In this document: positions 55,564 to 62,628 of the stretch, in pieces
Layout of the letters: the number at the start of each line of letters is the position of its first letter
Numbering within the stretch: the stretch's first letter is position 1
Origin: Sphingobacterium sp. UGAL515B_05
GTDB lineage: Bacteria; Bacteroidota; Bacteroidia; Sphingobacteriales; Sphingobacteriaceae
Reading direction: 5' to 3'
Assembly (NCBI RefSeq): GCF_033097525.1
Contig: NZ_CP109907.1
Coordinates: 2,976,001 to 3,040,000, forward strand
DNA length: 64,000 nucleotides
Notes under the pieces: generated by a model
Told to the model about the DNA's origin: nothing
The model's input: the letters and a program-made list of their open reading frames with translations, nothing else
Database searches by the model: none
Position numbers and translations under genes: made by a program

Positions 55564-56547
55564 ATGATGATGAATACAACATTTAGACAAAAGAGTTTAG
55601 GGATTTTAAGTGTATGTTTACTAATGGCATGCTTCTTATTCTCATGTAAGAAAGATACTCCAGATGTTCCTGAGAAGAAAAACGAAAAATGGAGAACCGA
55701 AGCTAAAACCGATAGTGTGGGGAATCAATACTATGTTGTAAGTACACTAGACAATACATTGGAGATTAGGGTCGATAATAAGGATGGGAAGACGATCTTT
55801 TCAGAGGTCTGCCCGACAATCGATTCTACTGAAATACCTAAGGACATGCGTAATTTGATTGTTGATTTGGTTGCTCCAAATAGGTTTATTAACAGAGATC
55901 AAGCCACCTTATCATTGGAGATAGTGCTTGATGATCTAGAGACTAGGAACAAATACATCCAGCTTTTGGCGAATATAGATCTTGACAGCAAAAAGTTTTA
56001 TACCAAAAAGTATAAGGTAGAAGAGCCTCTGGATTGGGCTTATGTAACTTTTCCTTATTCTTTGGTTCAGTGGTATGGTAATTCGTTGTTGGTCCGGGAG
56101 GGCACGGATAAAGACCTCAATAGAGGCGGGGGATATATGGGGTTGGGACAGCGCGGTACGCAGTTGGTCTGTTATGAGCGGGATTTTTCCATTCGTTATA
56201 CCAAGGATATTGATGCTTCTGATGCTTACTATCCTTCTGGTAATTTATGGAATATTCCTATAAACAACTATGAATATATGCTGTTCTTAAATGACGGCTA
56301 CGTGGGTAGAATGCAAATAGTCACCAGTGTAGAGGACAAATGGGCAGGAAAACAGGTTGTTATCTGGCGAGATAACCTAAAGGAGACAAATAATATTCCG
56401 GCAGATTATTCTGTGAAAATTACCGATTATAATATTCAGAATAATGTGGTAAGTGCTAGTTATAATATCTATGATGAAAAGGGGCAGTTAAAAGAGAAGA
56501 GAAGCCGAAAATGGGCAATAAGTAATGGAATGCCACTTGGTAGTTAA
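55564..56547 (+). CDS. Lipoprotein of unknown function inside the CDCL locus
   Basis: A 327-residue protein with a signal peptide and a lipobox (LLMACFLFSC, Cys near 28), so anchored at the outer or inner membrane. The rest has strands and short helices (TLEIRVDNKDGKTIFSEVCP, LDWAYVTFPYSLVQWYGNSLLVREG, VVIWRDNLKETNN). No family or catalytic motif known to me. It starts 9 bases after the truncated CDCL and precedes the intact one by 126 bases, so it may be the self-protection factor or an accessory for the pore-former; this is an inference from position only. Start is one of three Met codons (55564-55570). Confidence 0.75.
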   Translation: MMMNTTFRQKSLGILSVCLLMACFLFSCKKDTPDVPEKKNEKWRTEAKTDSVGNQYYVVSTLDNTLEIRVDNKDGKTIFSEVCPTIDSTEIPKDMRNLIVDLVAPNRFINRDQATLSLEIVLDDLETRNKYIQLLANIDLDSKKFYTKKYKVEEPLDWAYVTFPYSLVQWYGNSLLVREGTDKDLNRGGGYMGLGQRGTQLVCYERDFSIRYTKDIDASDAYYPSGNLWNIPINNYEYMLFLNDGYVGRMQIVTSVEDKWAGKQVVIWRDNLKETNNIPADYSVKITDYNIQNNVVSASYNIYDEKGQLKEKRSRKWAISNGMPLGS

Positions 56548-56673
56548 TCTCCAAATAAATAGAATTTAGGGTTTGTAATAAAGATCTAAATTAATCAATA
56601 ACACTTTTTTTAACCAATAAGCATCATGTTTCCTGTATGCCAGGGGGACCTATGCCTATAAAATCTTAAAAAT

Positions 56674-58398
56674 ATGAAAAGTAGAACGAATTATTTTTTG
56701 CAAAGGATCATTAAGGGTGTCCCTTTGTTATTGATGCTATTCTTAGCGGCTAGTTGTTCGAAATTGGATTCCGACTTAAACGGTGCAAATGGTAAACAAG
56801 CTTTGGATCAACTAAGAATACCGAAGATCCAAGGTTTTACTGTTGATTCAAAATCTAATCCAGACAATAATTCGTCTGCCAAAAGATCATCAGGAGGGAA
56901 AAGAGCTGACGTGACTATACCACCAGATGAAGATAATCCGTTTAAACCTAAAGCAGGTTCAGGAGGTTATAAAGACGGACCAGGGATCATTGTTAATGGT
57001 AGTAATACTTCAACCCCTGATCCAAATAAACTATATTTCTATCAGAAATATAAATCCCAGATGTTCACTATTTCAGATCAATCTATGGGACTTAATATTT
57101 ATCCGGGCGCCATCCTAAGAGGTCAGAGCATTGAAGGTATTTTTTCGCCACAGATGCTAACAGGGATTTCCAATAATATCCGCCCGATTACCATATCTAC
57201 TTCCATGCCTGTTTCTGGTTCCGCAGTTGCCCGAACCAGTCTTCCCCGTCCAACTTCTCAAGCGGCATTGTACAATGCTGCACTGACGGATCTAGAGAAT
57301 ACAAATCCCGGTGAAGTTGGTGCTGCTTCTTTGATAGTGGAGATGGATACTTTTCGTGTATATGAGGAATTAAAAACGATTTATGGATTCAATAAAGGCT
57401 TAGATGCATTTTTGATTAACACCAATACAACACAGCAAGGAGAGAACCATCTTATTGCCTCCACATCGGCAATTAAGATTAAATTTTTCCAGCACAATTT
57501 TACAATTGATATGGACGTTCCCCAAAATAATACTCAATTATTTGATCCTACAGGTCTAGATATGCAGGCCATTACTGGAGGAGTAACCCCGGTCTATGTG
57601 AAAAGTGTGACCTATGGTCGCATGGGTATTATGGTAATCGAATCTTCCTATAGTTCGACTAAATTGTATAACGCTGTATATAAACAACTCGGAATATTGA
57701 AAAATCTGATTGGCATCGGAACCTCGTTAACTAATGAAGAGAAAAATATTATAAATTCAGCAACGATAAAAGTTAAATATACGGGGATCGGCACGGATAC
57801 TTCTCCTGCTGTAGCTGTTGCGGGATTAAATGGTTTTATTCAAGTATTAAGTGCTAATACAACGTATTCCAAGGCAAGTCCTGGAGTTCCTATTGCCTTT
57901 CAACTTGCTTACTTGAACAGTGGAAACGGATTGGTCGAAGCACCGTTCCAAATTAACTATGGCCCTTTTGACAAGCCTTATGTTCGTATTGAATATAAAA
58001 ATAGCAATTGGGAGGCTAATTCATCTTCAAATCCAAAATTTACTTATTCGGATATCTACATGAGTTTTTATAAAGATCCAACGGCGAATCGAAAGTATAG
58101 TGATGCTCCGATTTTTATTGACTATAAATATGAGCGGGATTATGGTACTAAAAGCACCTATAATTGGGTAGGAAATTGGAGCACTAGTAAGGTAACAGAC
58201 AATGTAATATGGAAGTATCCTGGATCCGACCAGTTGATAGAGAATTATAAAGTATTCTATTTTGTCCATTATGGATCAGATGCGACAACTTCCAGAGACT
58301 ATTGTCATTTTGATATGGTTCCAAGTGAAAATTATCATGTGTTACCTAAAAAAGTGGATCATTATATGGCTAATAGATCTGACGAGATGTATCCTTAA
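56674..58398 (+). CDS. CDC-like (CDCL) pore-forming lipoprotein, long form
   Basis: A 574-residue exported lipoprotein (lipobox LFLAASC, Cys28) of the thiol-activated cytolysin superfamily. MGLNIYPGAILRGQSI (about 145) matches the I-Y-P-G-A-x-L of CDCs, and VYVKSVTYGRMGIMVIES (Lys310 to Ser321) matches their S-V-x-Y-G-R. The core ends near 430; residues 430-574 are an additional C-terminal domain with no undecapeptide (no E-C-T-G-L-A-W), so cholesterol binding is not expected. A low-complexity linker rich in Ser, Pro, Lys, Asp (45-115) follows the Cys and could be cut to release the protein. It pairs with the truncated short form and sits directly ahead of an S41 protease gene. Confidence 0.88.
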   Translation: MKSRTNYFLQRIIKGVPLLLMLFLAASCSKLDSDLNGANGKQALDQLRIPKIQGFTVDSKSNPDNNSSAKRSSGGKRADVTIPPDEDNPFKPKAGSGGYKDGPGIIVNGSNTSTPDPNKLYFYQKYKSQMFTISDQSMGLNIYPGAILRGQSIEGIFSPQMLTGISNNIRPITISTSMPVSGSAVARTSLPRPTSQAALYNAALTDLENTNPGEVGAASLIVEMDTFRVYEELKTIYGFNKGLDAFLINTNTTQQGENHLIASTSAIKIKFFQHNFTIDMDVPQNNTQLFDPTGLDMQAITGGVTPVYVKSVTYGRMGIMVIESSYSSTKLYNAVYKQLGILKNLIGIGTSLTNEEKNIINSATIKVKYTGIGTDTSPAVAVAGLNGFIQVLSANTTYSKASPGVPIAFQLAYLNSGNGLVEAPFQINYGPFDKPYVRIEYKNSNWEANSSSNPKFTYSDIYMSFYKDPTANRKYSDAPIFIDYKYERDYGTKSTYNWVGNWSTSKVTDNVIWKYPGSDQLIENYKVFYFVHYGSDATTSRDYCHFDMVPSENYHVLPKKVDHYMANRSDEMYP

Positions 58399-58417
58399 TC
58401 GGAATTTTGAAGGTATA

Positions 58418-59983
58418 ATGAAACATATAAATTTTATTATTCTAATTATTGTTGCCTTCTTTTTGGTTCAATCTTGTACTAAAAAGAATGATGACATTCC
58501 TCAAATATCTAAAGAGAAAAATAGGATAAGTGAAAATCTGGACTCTATTTTTCTTCTCGCAAAAGGGGTATACCTATGGAACGATCAACTACCTTCGGTT
58601 GATCGTTTCAATCCATCGCGGTTTTATAATGAGGGGTTGAGTGAGTTTAGGTGTTATGAGAATGAAATATTTGAAATTACACAATTTGCGAAAGATGGAG
58701 AGACAGGCAAGCTCTTTGAACAGAATCCATTAGATCTGAATAGACCAAAATATTCCGGTATTGTGTTTAGGGAATTCCAAGATAAAGGACCTCAGAATGC
58801 TTATAATATAAGTAATACGTTTGGCCTTTCCGTGGTGGTTAAAAATAATATCCTCCGTTTATTGTATGTTGATCCCAATTCACCTGCAGGTAAAGCAGGT
58901 CTTAAGCGTGGGACACAAATTTTATCCATAAATGGGGAGCGTGTATTAACAGAAGTTTCGTTTCTAGAGCAATGGAAAAAGTCACTTTCCATGTCGTTCA
59001 TTAAGCTTGAAGTGACAGAGGATGGTGTTAAAAAGCGGGAAGTACGTTTAAATGCAGCTTCATATGAGATAAATCCGGTGGTAAAGCAAAATATTTTGAG
59101 AAATGGAGAAAGGAAAATCGGTTATTTTGCATTAAATAGTTTCACCCCAATTCAAAATACGCAGAAATATCTAACTCCAATTTTTCTTTCTTTTGCACAG
59201 GAAAAAATTAATGAACTCATCATTGATCTTCGGTACAACCAAGGGGGATATCAGGTATCAGCTGATTTTATAGCGAATTTGGTTGCACCAAATAATGCAG
59301 ATGCAAAGATTATGTATACAGAACATTATAACAGGCAAATGCAGGAAGGGAATTCAAAAGTATTAGAAAATTACAAATTGTATGATGAATATAATCGGCC
59401 TGTTATCATTAATGGTAGAGAGATAAGTCTTTATGATATTGATTATAGCGTGGAAGCCAATACAACGTATTTTCATAAAGATGACGGGTTGACGGATTTA
59501 AAAAAAGTTTACTTTATAGTGAGCAACAGAACTGCATCTGCCAGTGAGCTTCTGATCAATATTCTAAAACCGTATATGGATGTTCAGGTTATAGGCGTAT
59601 CAGAGGATAACCTTTCTGCTGTATATACCTACGGTAAGCCCGTTGGATCATTTGGAATTCCAGTGGGTCAGTTTGATCTGTTTTTAGGTATGTACGAACT
59701 CAAAAATGCCAATAGGGAAAGCAACTATTTCAAAGGTATCAAAGCTAATGTCACCCTAAATGACGATACAGATACGGACTTTGGAGTACAAGATGACCCA
59801 GCTATTGCTTGGATTCTAGGATTAGAAAAGAAAACAATTGCACTAAAAGCTAGTAGTGAAATTAGGAAGAATAGATTTTCATTTTATTTTAATACTGATC
59901 GGTTAATTGGAAATATTAAAAATAAAAGTGAGTTAAAAATTAAGTTGAAATTGAGCCTGCATATTTTCATCCCAAAAGATTAA
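58418..59983 (+). CDS. S41 family protease lipoprotein with PDZ domain
   Basis: A 521-residue exported peptidase, lipobox FFLVQSC. A PDZ domain (about 155-225: LRLLYVDPNSPAGKAGLKRGTQILSINGE) precedes the S41 core with ELIIDLRYNQGGYQ and RTASASELLINIL, the latter carrying the catalytic Ser. The open frame reaches back to 58262, but that overlaps the CDCL gene by 137 bases and lacks a signal, so the ATG at 58418 is used. It starts 19 bases after the CDCL stop and is likely co-transcribed with it. The role as an activating protease for the toxin is inference. A long perfect terminator follows at 60024. Confidence 0.9.
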   Translation: MKHINFIILIIVAFFLVQSCTKKNDDIPQISKEKNRISENLDSIFLLAKGVYLWNDQLPSVDRFNPSRFYNEGLSEFRCYENEIFEITQFAKDGETGKLFEQNPLDLNRPKYSGIVFREFQDKGPQNAYNISNTFGLSVVVKNNILRLLYVDPNSPAGKAGLKRGTQILSINGERVLTEVSFLEQWKKSLSMSFIKLEVTEDGVKKREVRLNAASYEINPVVKQNILRNGERKIGYFALNSFTPIQNTQKYLTPIFLSFAQEKINELIIDLRYNQGGYQVSADFIANLVAPNNADAKIMYTEHYNRQMQEGNSKVLENYKLYDEYNRPVIINGREISLYDIDYSVEANTTYFHKDDGLTDLKKVYFIVSNRTASASELLINILKPYMDVQVIGVSEDNLSAVYTYGKPVGSFGIPVGQFDLFLGMYELKNANRESNYFKGIKANVTLNDDTDTDFGVQDDPAIAWILGLEKKTIALKASSEIRKNRFSFYFNTDRLIGNIKNKSELKIKLKLSLHIFIPKD

Positions 59984-60023
59984 CTTTAGATAAGTTAAGG
60001 ATATCTAAATAGTTGATACTCAT

Positions 60024-60063
60024 AAAAATCACACTATTAGATTTATCTAATAGTGTGATTTTT
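60024..60063. terminator. Long bidirectional terminator after the S41 protease
   Basis: Two perfect arms of 19 bases (AAAAATCACACTATTAGAT and complement) around TT. It closes the CDCL-S41 transcript. Confidence 0.92.
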
Positions 60064-60064
60064 A

Positions 60065-60292
60065 TCAGATCATAAATTTTTCTATTTTTTGATTATCCTC
60101 AGGAAGCTGTAACAGCTTACCTTCATTTATATCAAGGCGATGGGCATGTAATTTGGCTGGCATCTGTTCATCGTATGGAGTTAAAAGAAAACCTGATTTT
60201 TCTTTCATATCGGGCCAGTCAAAACGCTAGAAAATAAAATAATTATAACCTGTTTCGACCAGCTCATCGTAGGAATTTTGCCTCAATTGCAT
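60065..60292 (-). pseudogene. 3' remnant of a gene with an internal stop
   Basis: On the minus strand a 75-codon sequence with one in-frame TAG (60227-60229) reads like a protein: NSYDELVETGYNYFIF, stop, then RFDWPDMKEKSGFLLTPYDE and a C-terminal part with KLHAHRLDINEGKLLQLPED. Composition and pattern are coding-like, but the upstream part is gone (a TAA precedes). Family not recognised. It points to deletion or exchange of genes at this locus. Confidence 0.5.
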
Positions 60293-60460
60293 AAAGCGAT
60301 TTTATAAAGCATATATAAAGTTATCAACTTTCATTTATATCTAAATATTTTTTATAATCATACTTCTTTGAAGTATTCATTGTCAGATATTAACTTGCAA
60401 AATAAGTTAAAGCTTACTTTAAGTTTGAAATTCCATTTAGGAATATTCATAGTTTGTATT

Positions 60461-60563
60461 GGTCGAAACACAGTTTGTCGAGAATATTTTATCCAATTTC
60501 CTCGGTTATCTAGCATAAAATACATTTTATCTAGGTCAAACTACAGTTTGTCGAGATTTTTTC
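60461..60563 (+). repeat. Two copies of a 30-bp motif before the C10 protease
   Basis: GGTCGAAACACAGTTTGTCG at 60461 and GGTCAAACTACAGTTTGTCG at 60534, each followed by AGA and a T/A-rich run (30 bases in all). A third copy lies at 62544-62573 before the hydrolase. Each holds two GTCRA-like half-sites 15-16 bases apart, as expected for a protein binding on one face of the helix. Confidence 0.6.
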
Positions 60564-60614
60564 TAGATACTCTTTGATATAAATACTTTTGGCCGATATT
60601 AACTTTTATTATCA

Positions 60615-61889
60615 ATGAAGAAACTATTTATTTTATTTTTAAGTGGACTATTACTAGTCTCATGTAAAAATCAAGGTATTGAACAAGATGCTTTAAGCAG
60701 GGACGAGTATTTTATTCCATTGAGCGAAAGTGCTAGAGTCGCAGACTCACTACATTATTTTATTTTAGGAGAGGCAAATACAAAAGCATCAATTAAATTA
60801 AATATTGGAAATACTAATGCAACTTTAAAAAAGGAAATTTTATCAGAAGATGGAACTCCCTTAATGCGTGTTTTTAATTATGGGAAGGGTGGATTTATTA
60901 TTTTGGCCGCAGATCGTCGGGCCAATCCGGTATTGGCATATTCCGATGAGACAAACTTTCCATCCGATACTATACCAGCCGCAACGGAAGCATGGTTATA
61001 TGAAAATAAACTTCAGATAGAAGAGTTAAAATCAGGCACAAGAGAAAATGAGAATGGAGAAAACCTTTTGAAAAAGGGGAATTATGTCAAGCTTTTAGGA
61101 GGGGAAGTTCCAACAGTTAATGTAAAAAGAGCTTCTATTGAAAAAGTCGCTGGATTTTTCCCTCCGGCAGGAGGATGTGAACCAACGGGATTTGAAATAG
61201 GCCCACTTTTGCAGACAACTTGGAATCAATCTGGCGGCTATAACAATTTAATGCCTGATATGTCTTGTACCCCTTACTCTTGTAATGGAAAAGCGTATAC
61301 AGGCTGTGTAGCTACAGCAATGGCCCAGGTGATGAGATATCATCAATATCCTGCTTCATATAATTATAGTATTATGCCAAATGCAGTTTCAAGTTATTTA
61401 GATGTTTCATCAGGAGCCAATGAAATCTCTAAGTTAATGAGAGACGTAGCCAATTCTGTAGATTCACAACCGGATTGTGATGGCACAGGTGCTGCTTCTA
61501 ATCTAAATGATATTCCGTACGCCTTAGAAAATACTTTCGGCTATTCAGTCACAGCGACAGCAACCGACTTTAATTATAATACCGTAAAAAGTGAAATTCA
61601 AGCCAATCGTCCAGTAATCTTAAGTGGATATAAAGACAAAAGCGGCTTTATTTTTCATACTTTTAAAGGTGGGCATGTCTGGGTAGCAGATGGTGTTCGT
61701 GGTGGTACAAGCTGTGGCGAGCAAAATCCTGATGGTACCTGGACAGGTGGTGCTTCCTTCCTGTACTTTCATATGAACTGGGGTTGGGGAGGTTCAAACA
61801 ATGGATGGTTTGGGTTCGCTAGTGCTGATGCAGGCGGAGGTTATAATTTCCAATATAAAAGAGGTATGGTTTATTCAATTAAAAAATAA
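60615..61889 (+). CDS. C10 family (streptopain-like) cysteine protease lipoprotein
   Basis: A 424-residue exported protease, lipobox LLLVSC (Cys near 17). The propeptide (about 50-160) carries GFIILAADRRANPVLAYSDE, like SpeB. The mature enzyme opens with LLQTTWNQSGGYNNLMP; the catalytic Cys is in TGCVATAMAQVMRYHQYP (Cys231) and the His in GGHVWVADG (His354), with HMNWGWGGSNNGW as the closing motif. C10 enzymes of Bacteroides and Streptococcus degrade host or rival proteins and mature themselves. Two regulatory-like repeats stand ahead, and a possible inhibitor lipoprotein follows after 7 bases. Confidence 0.93.
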   Translation: MKKLFILFLSGLLLVSCKNQGIEQDALSRDEYFIPLSESARVADSLHYFILGEANTKASIKLNIGNTNATLKKEILSEDGTPLMRVFNYGKGGFIILAADRRANPVLAYSDETNFPSDTIPAATEAWLYENKLQIEELKSGTRENENGENLLKKGNYVKLLGGEVPTVNVKRASIEKVAGFFPPAGGCEPTGFEIGPLLQTTWNQSGGYNNLMPDMSCTPYSCNGKAYTGCVATAMAQVMRYHQYPASYNYSIMPNAVSSYLDVSSGANEISKLMRDVANSVDSQPDCDGTGAASNLNDIPYALENTFGYSVTATATDFNYNTVKSEIQANRPVILSGYKDKSGFIFHTFKGGHVWVADGVRGGTSCGEQNPDGTWTGGASFLYFHMNWGWGGSNNGWFGFASADAGGGYNFQYKRGMVYSIKK

Positions 61890-61896
61890 CGATAAT

Positions 61897-62388
61897 ATGT
61901 ACAAATTAGGATTACTACTAATATTATTTACTTTATTTTCTTGTGAAAAGAAGGAAGAAAAATGTTGTGTGAATGTTGAGAGCCAAGTATTATTAAACTT
62001 GACTAACGAAGATAGTAACAATATTTTTGAGTTAAACGAAGGGTCAAAAGGGCTCAATGACCTAGATTTATACTATGTTGATAAATCAGGCAATCGGGAA
62101 ATTCAAAACCAACCTAATCTTGATCTCCCCAAAAATATGCAAATTATTGATTGGGAAGTGCCGAAACAGAAAATATTGAAAGTTTTTGGAAATCTTACAC
62201 CTCAAAGCGACGGCTATGCTGAAAGTATATTAGTGGTAAAGGGATACTCTGAAGTTTCAATAAAATTAAAAATAGAAAGCACTGATTCCTATAAAGGCTA
62301 TTCACAATTATTGGTGAATGGAAAGGAGATTTCAAAAGGTCAACTTGGACGTCCTATTTCTGTTAAACTAACTCCGTTATCGGAATAG
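61897..62388 (+). CDS. Small lipoprotein, possible C10 protease inhibitor
   Basis: A 163-residue lipoprotein (lipobox LFTLFSC, Cys near 15). The mature part has short strands (SQVLLNLTNEDSNNIFEL, GYAESILVVKGYSEVSIKLKI) suggestive of a small beta barrel or sandwich. It starts 7 bases after the C10 stop; the upstream in-frame start (61801) would overlap the protease and has no signal. Streptococcal and Bacteroides C10 genes are commonly followed by inhibitor genes, so this role is plausible, but no inhibitor motif was identified. A terminator follows. Confidence 0.75.
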   Translation: MYKLGLLLILFTLFSCEKKEEKCCVNVESQVLLNLTNEDSNNIFELNEGSKGLNDLDLYYVDKSGNREIQNQPNLDLPKNMQIIDWEVPKQKILKVFGNLTPQSDGYAESILVVKGYSEVSIKLKIESTDSYKGYSQLLVNGKEISKGQLGRPISVKLTPLSE

Positions 62389-62427
62389 GACTTCCTAAAA
62401 TTAAATTTCATAGTTAGGGTTTTATAT

Positions 62428-62461
62428 AAACCACCATTAGATTATTTAATGGTGGTTTTTT
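62428..62461 (+). terminator. Terminator of the C10 protease unit
   Basis: AAACCACCATTA/TAATGGTGGTTT stem with a 7-base loop and trailing T, 39 bases past the stop of the small lipoprotein gene. Confidence 0.87.
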
Positions 62462-62543
62462 ATTTTATGTAGAATAATGCCATTTTATAACCTTAATTAA
62501 TGAATATAAAATATAACATCGTGTAGATTGGGTATTTCGTATG

Positions 62544-62573
62544 GGTCAAAATTGAGTTGGTCGAGATTATTTA
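62544..62573 (+). repeat. Third copy of the 30-bp motif, before the hydrolase
   Basis: GGTCAAAATTGAGTTGGTCG then AGATTATTTA. It matches the copies at 60461 and 60534 in the GGTC start, the G-T-C-G-A-G-A end and the spacing, with changes in the middle. It lies 56 bases ahead of the ATG at 62629. Confidence 0.55.
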
Positions 62574-62628
62574 TTTATTTGATAAATATAATATAGCTTT
62601 TCAGAAGTTTAGCCAAATACGAAACAAC

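Larger units (their letters stand above)
59984..60614. other. Gap of 631 bases with a terminator, gene remnant and repeated motifs
   Basis: Composed of the terminator at 60024-60063, the minus-strand gene remnant at 60065-60292, two copies of a 30-base motif (60461-60490, 60534-60563) and a TAnnTTTG box (TACTTTTG, 60584-60591) in front of the C10 protease. Strongly A+T rich. A 69-codon plus-strand frame (60368-60577) runs across the motifs and is judged spurious. Confidence 0.6.

Noticed and set aside
58262..58417. An upstream extension of the S41 protease by 52 residues
   Set aside because: It overlaps the end of the CDCL gene and lacks a signal peptide, whereas the ATG at 58418 opens a clean lipoprotein signal.
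60368..60577. A 69-codon plus-strand frame before the C10 protease
   Set aside because: It runs through the two copies of the 30-bp motif and has no coding-like pattern or start signal; judged chance.
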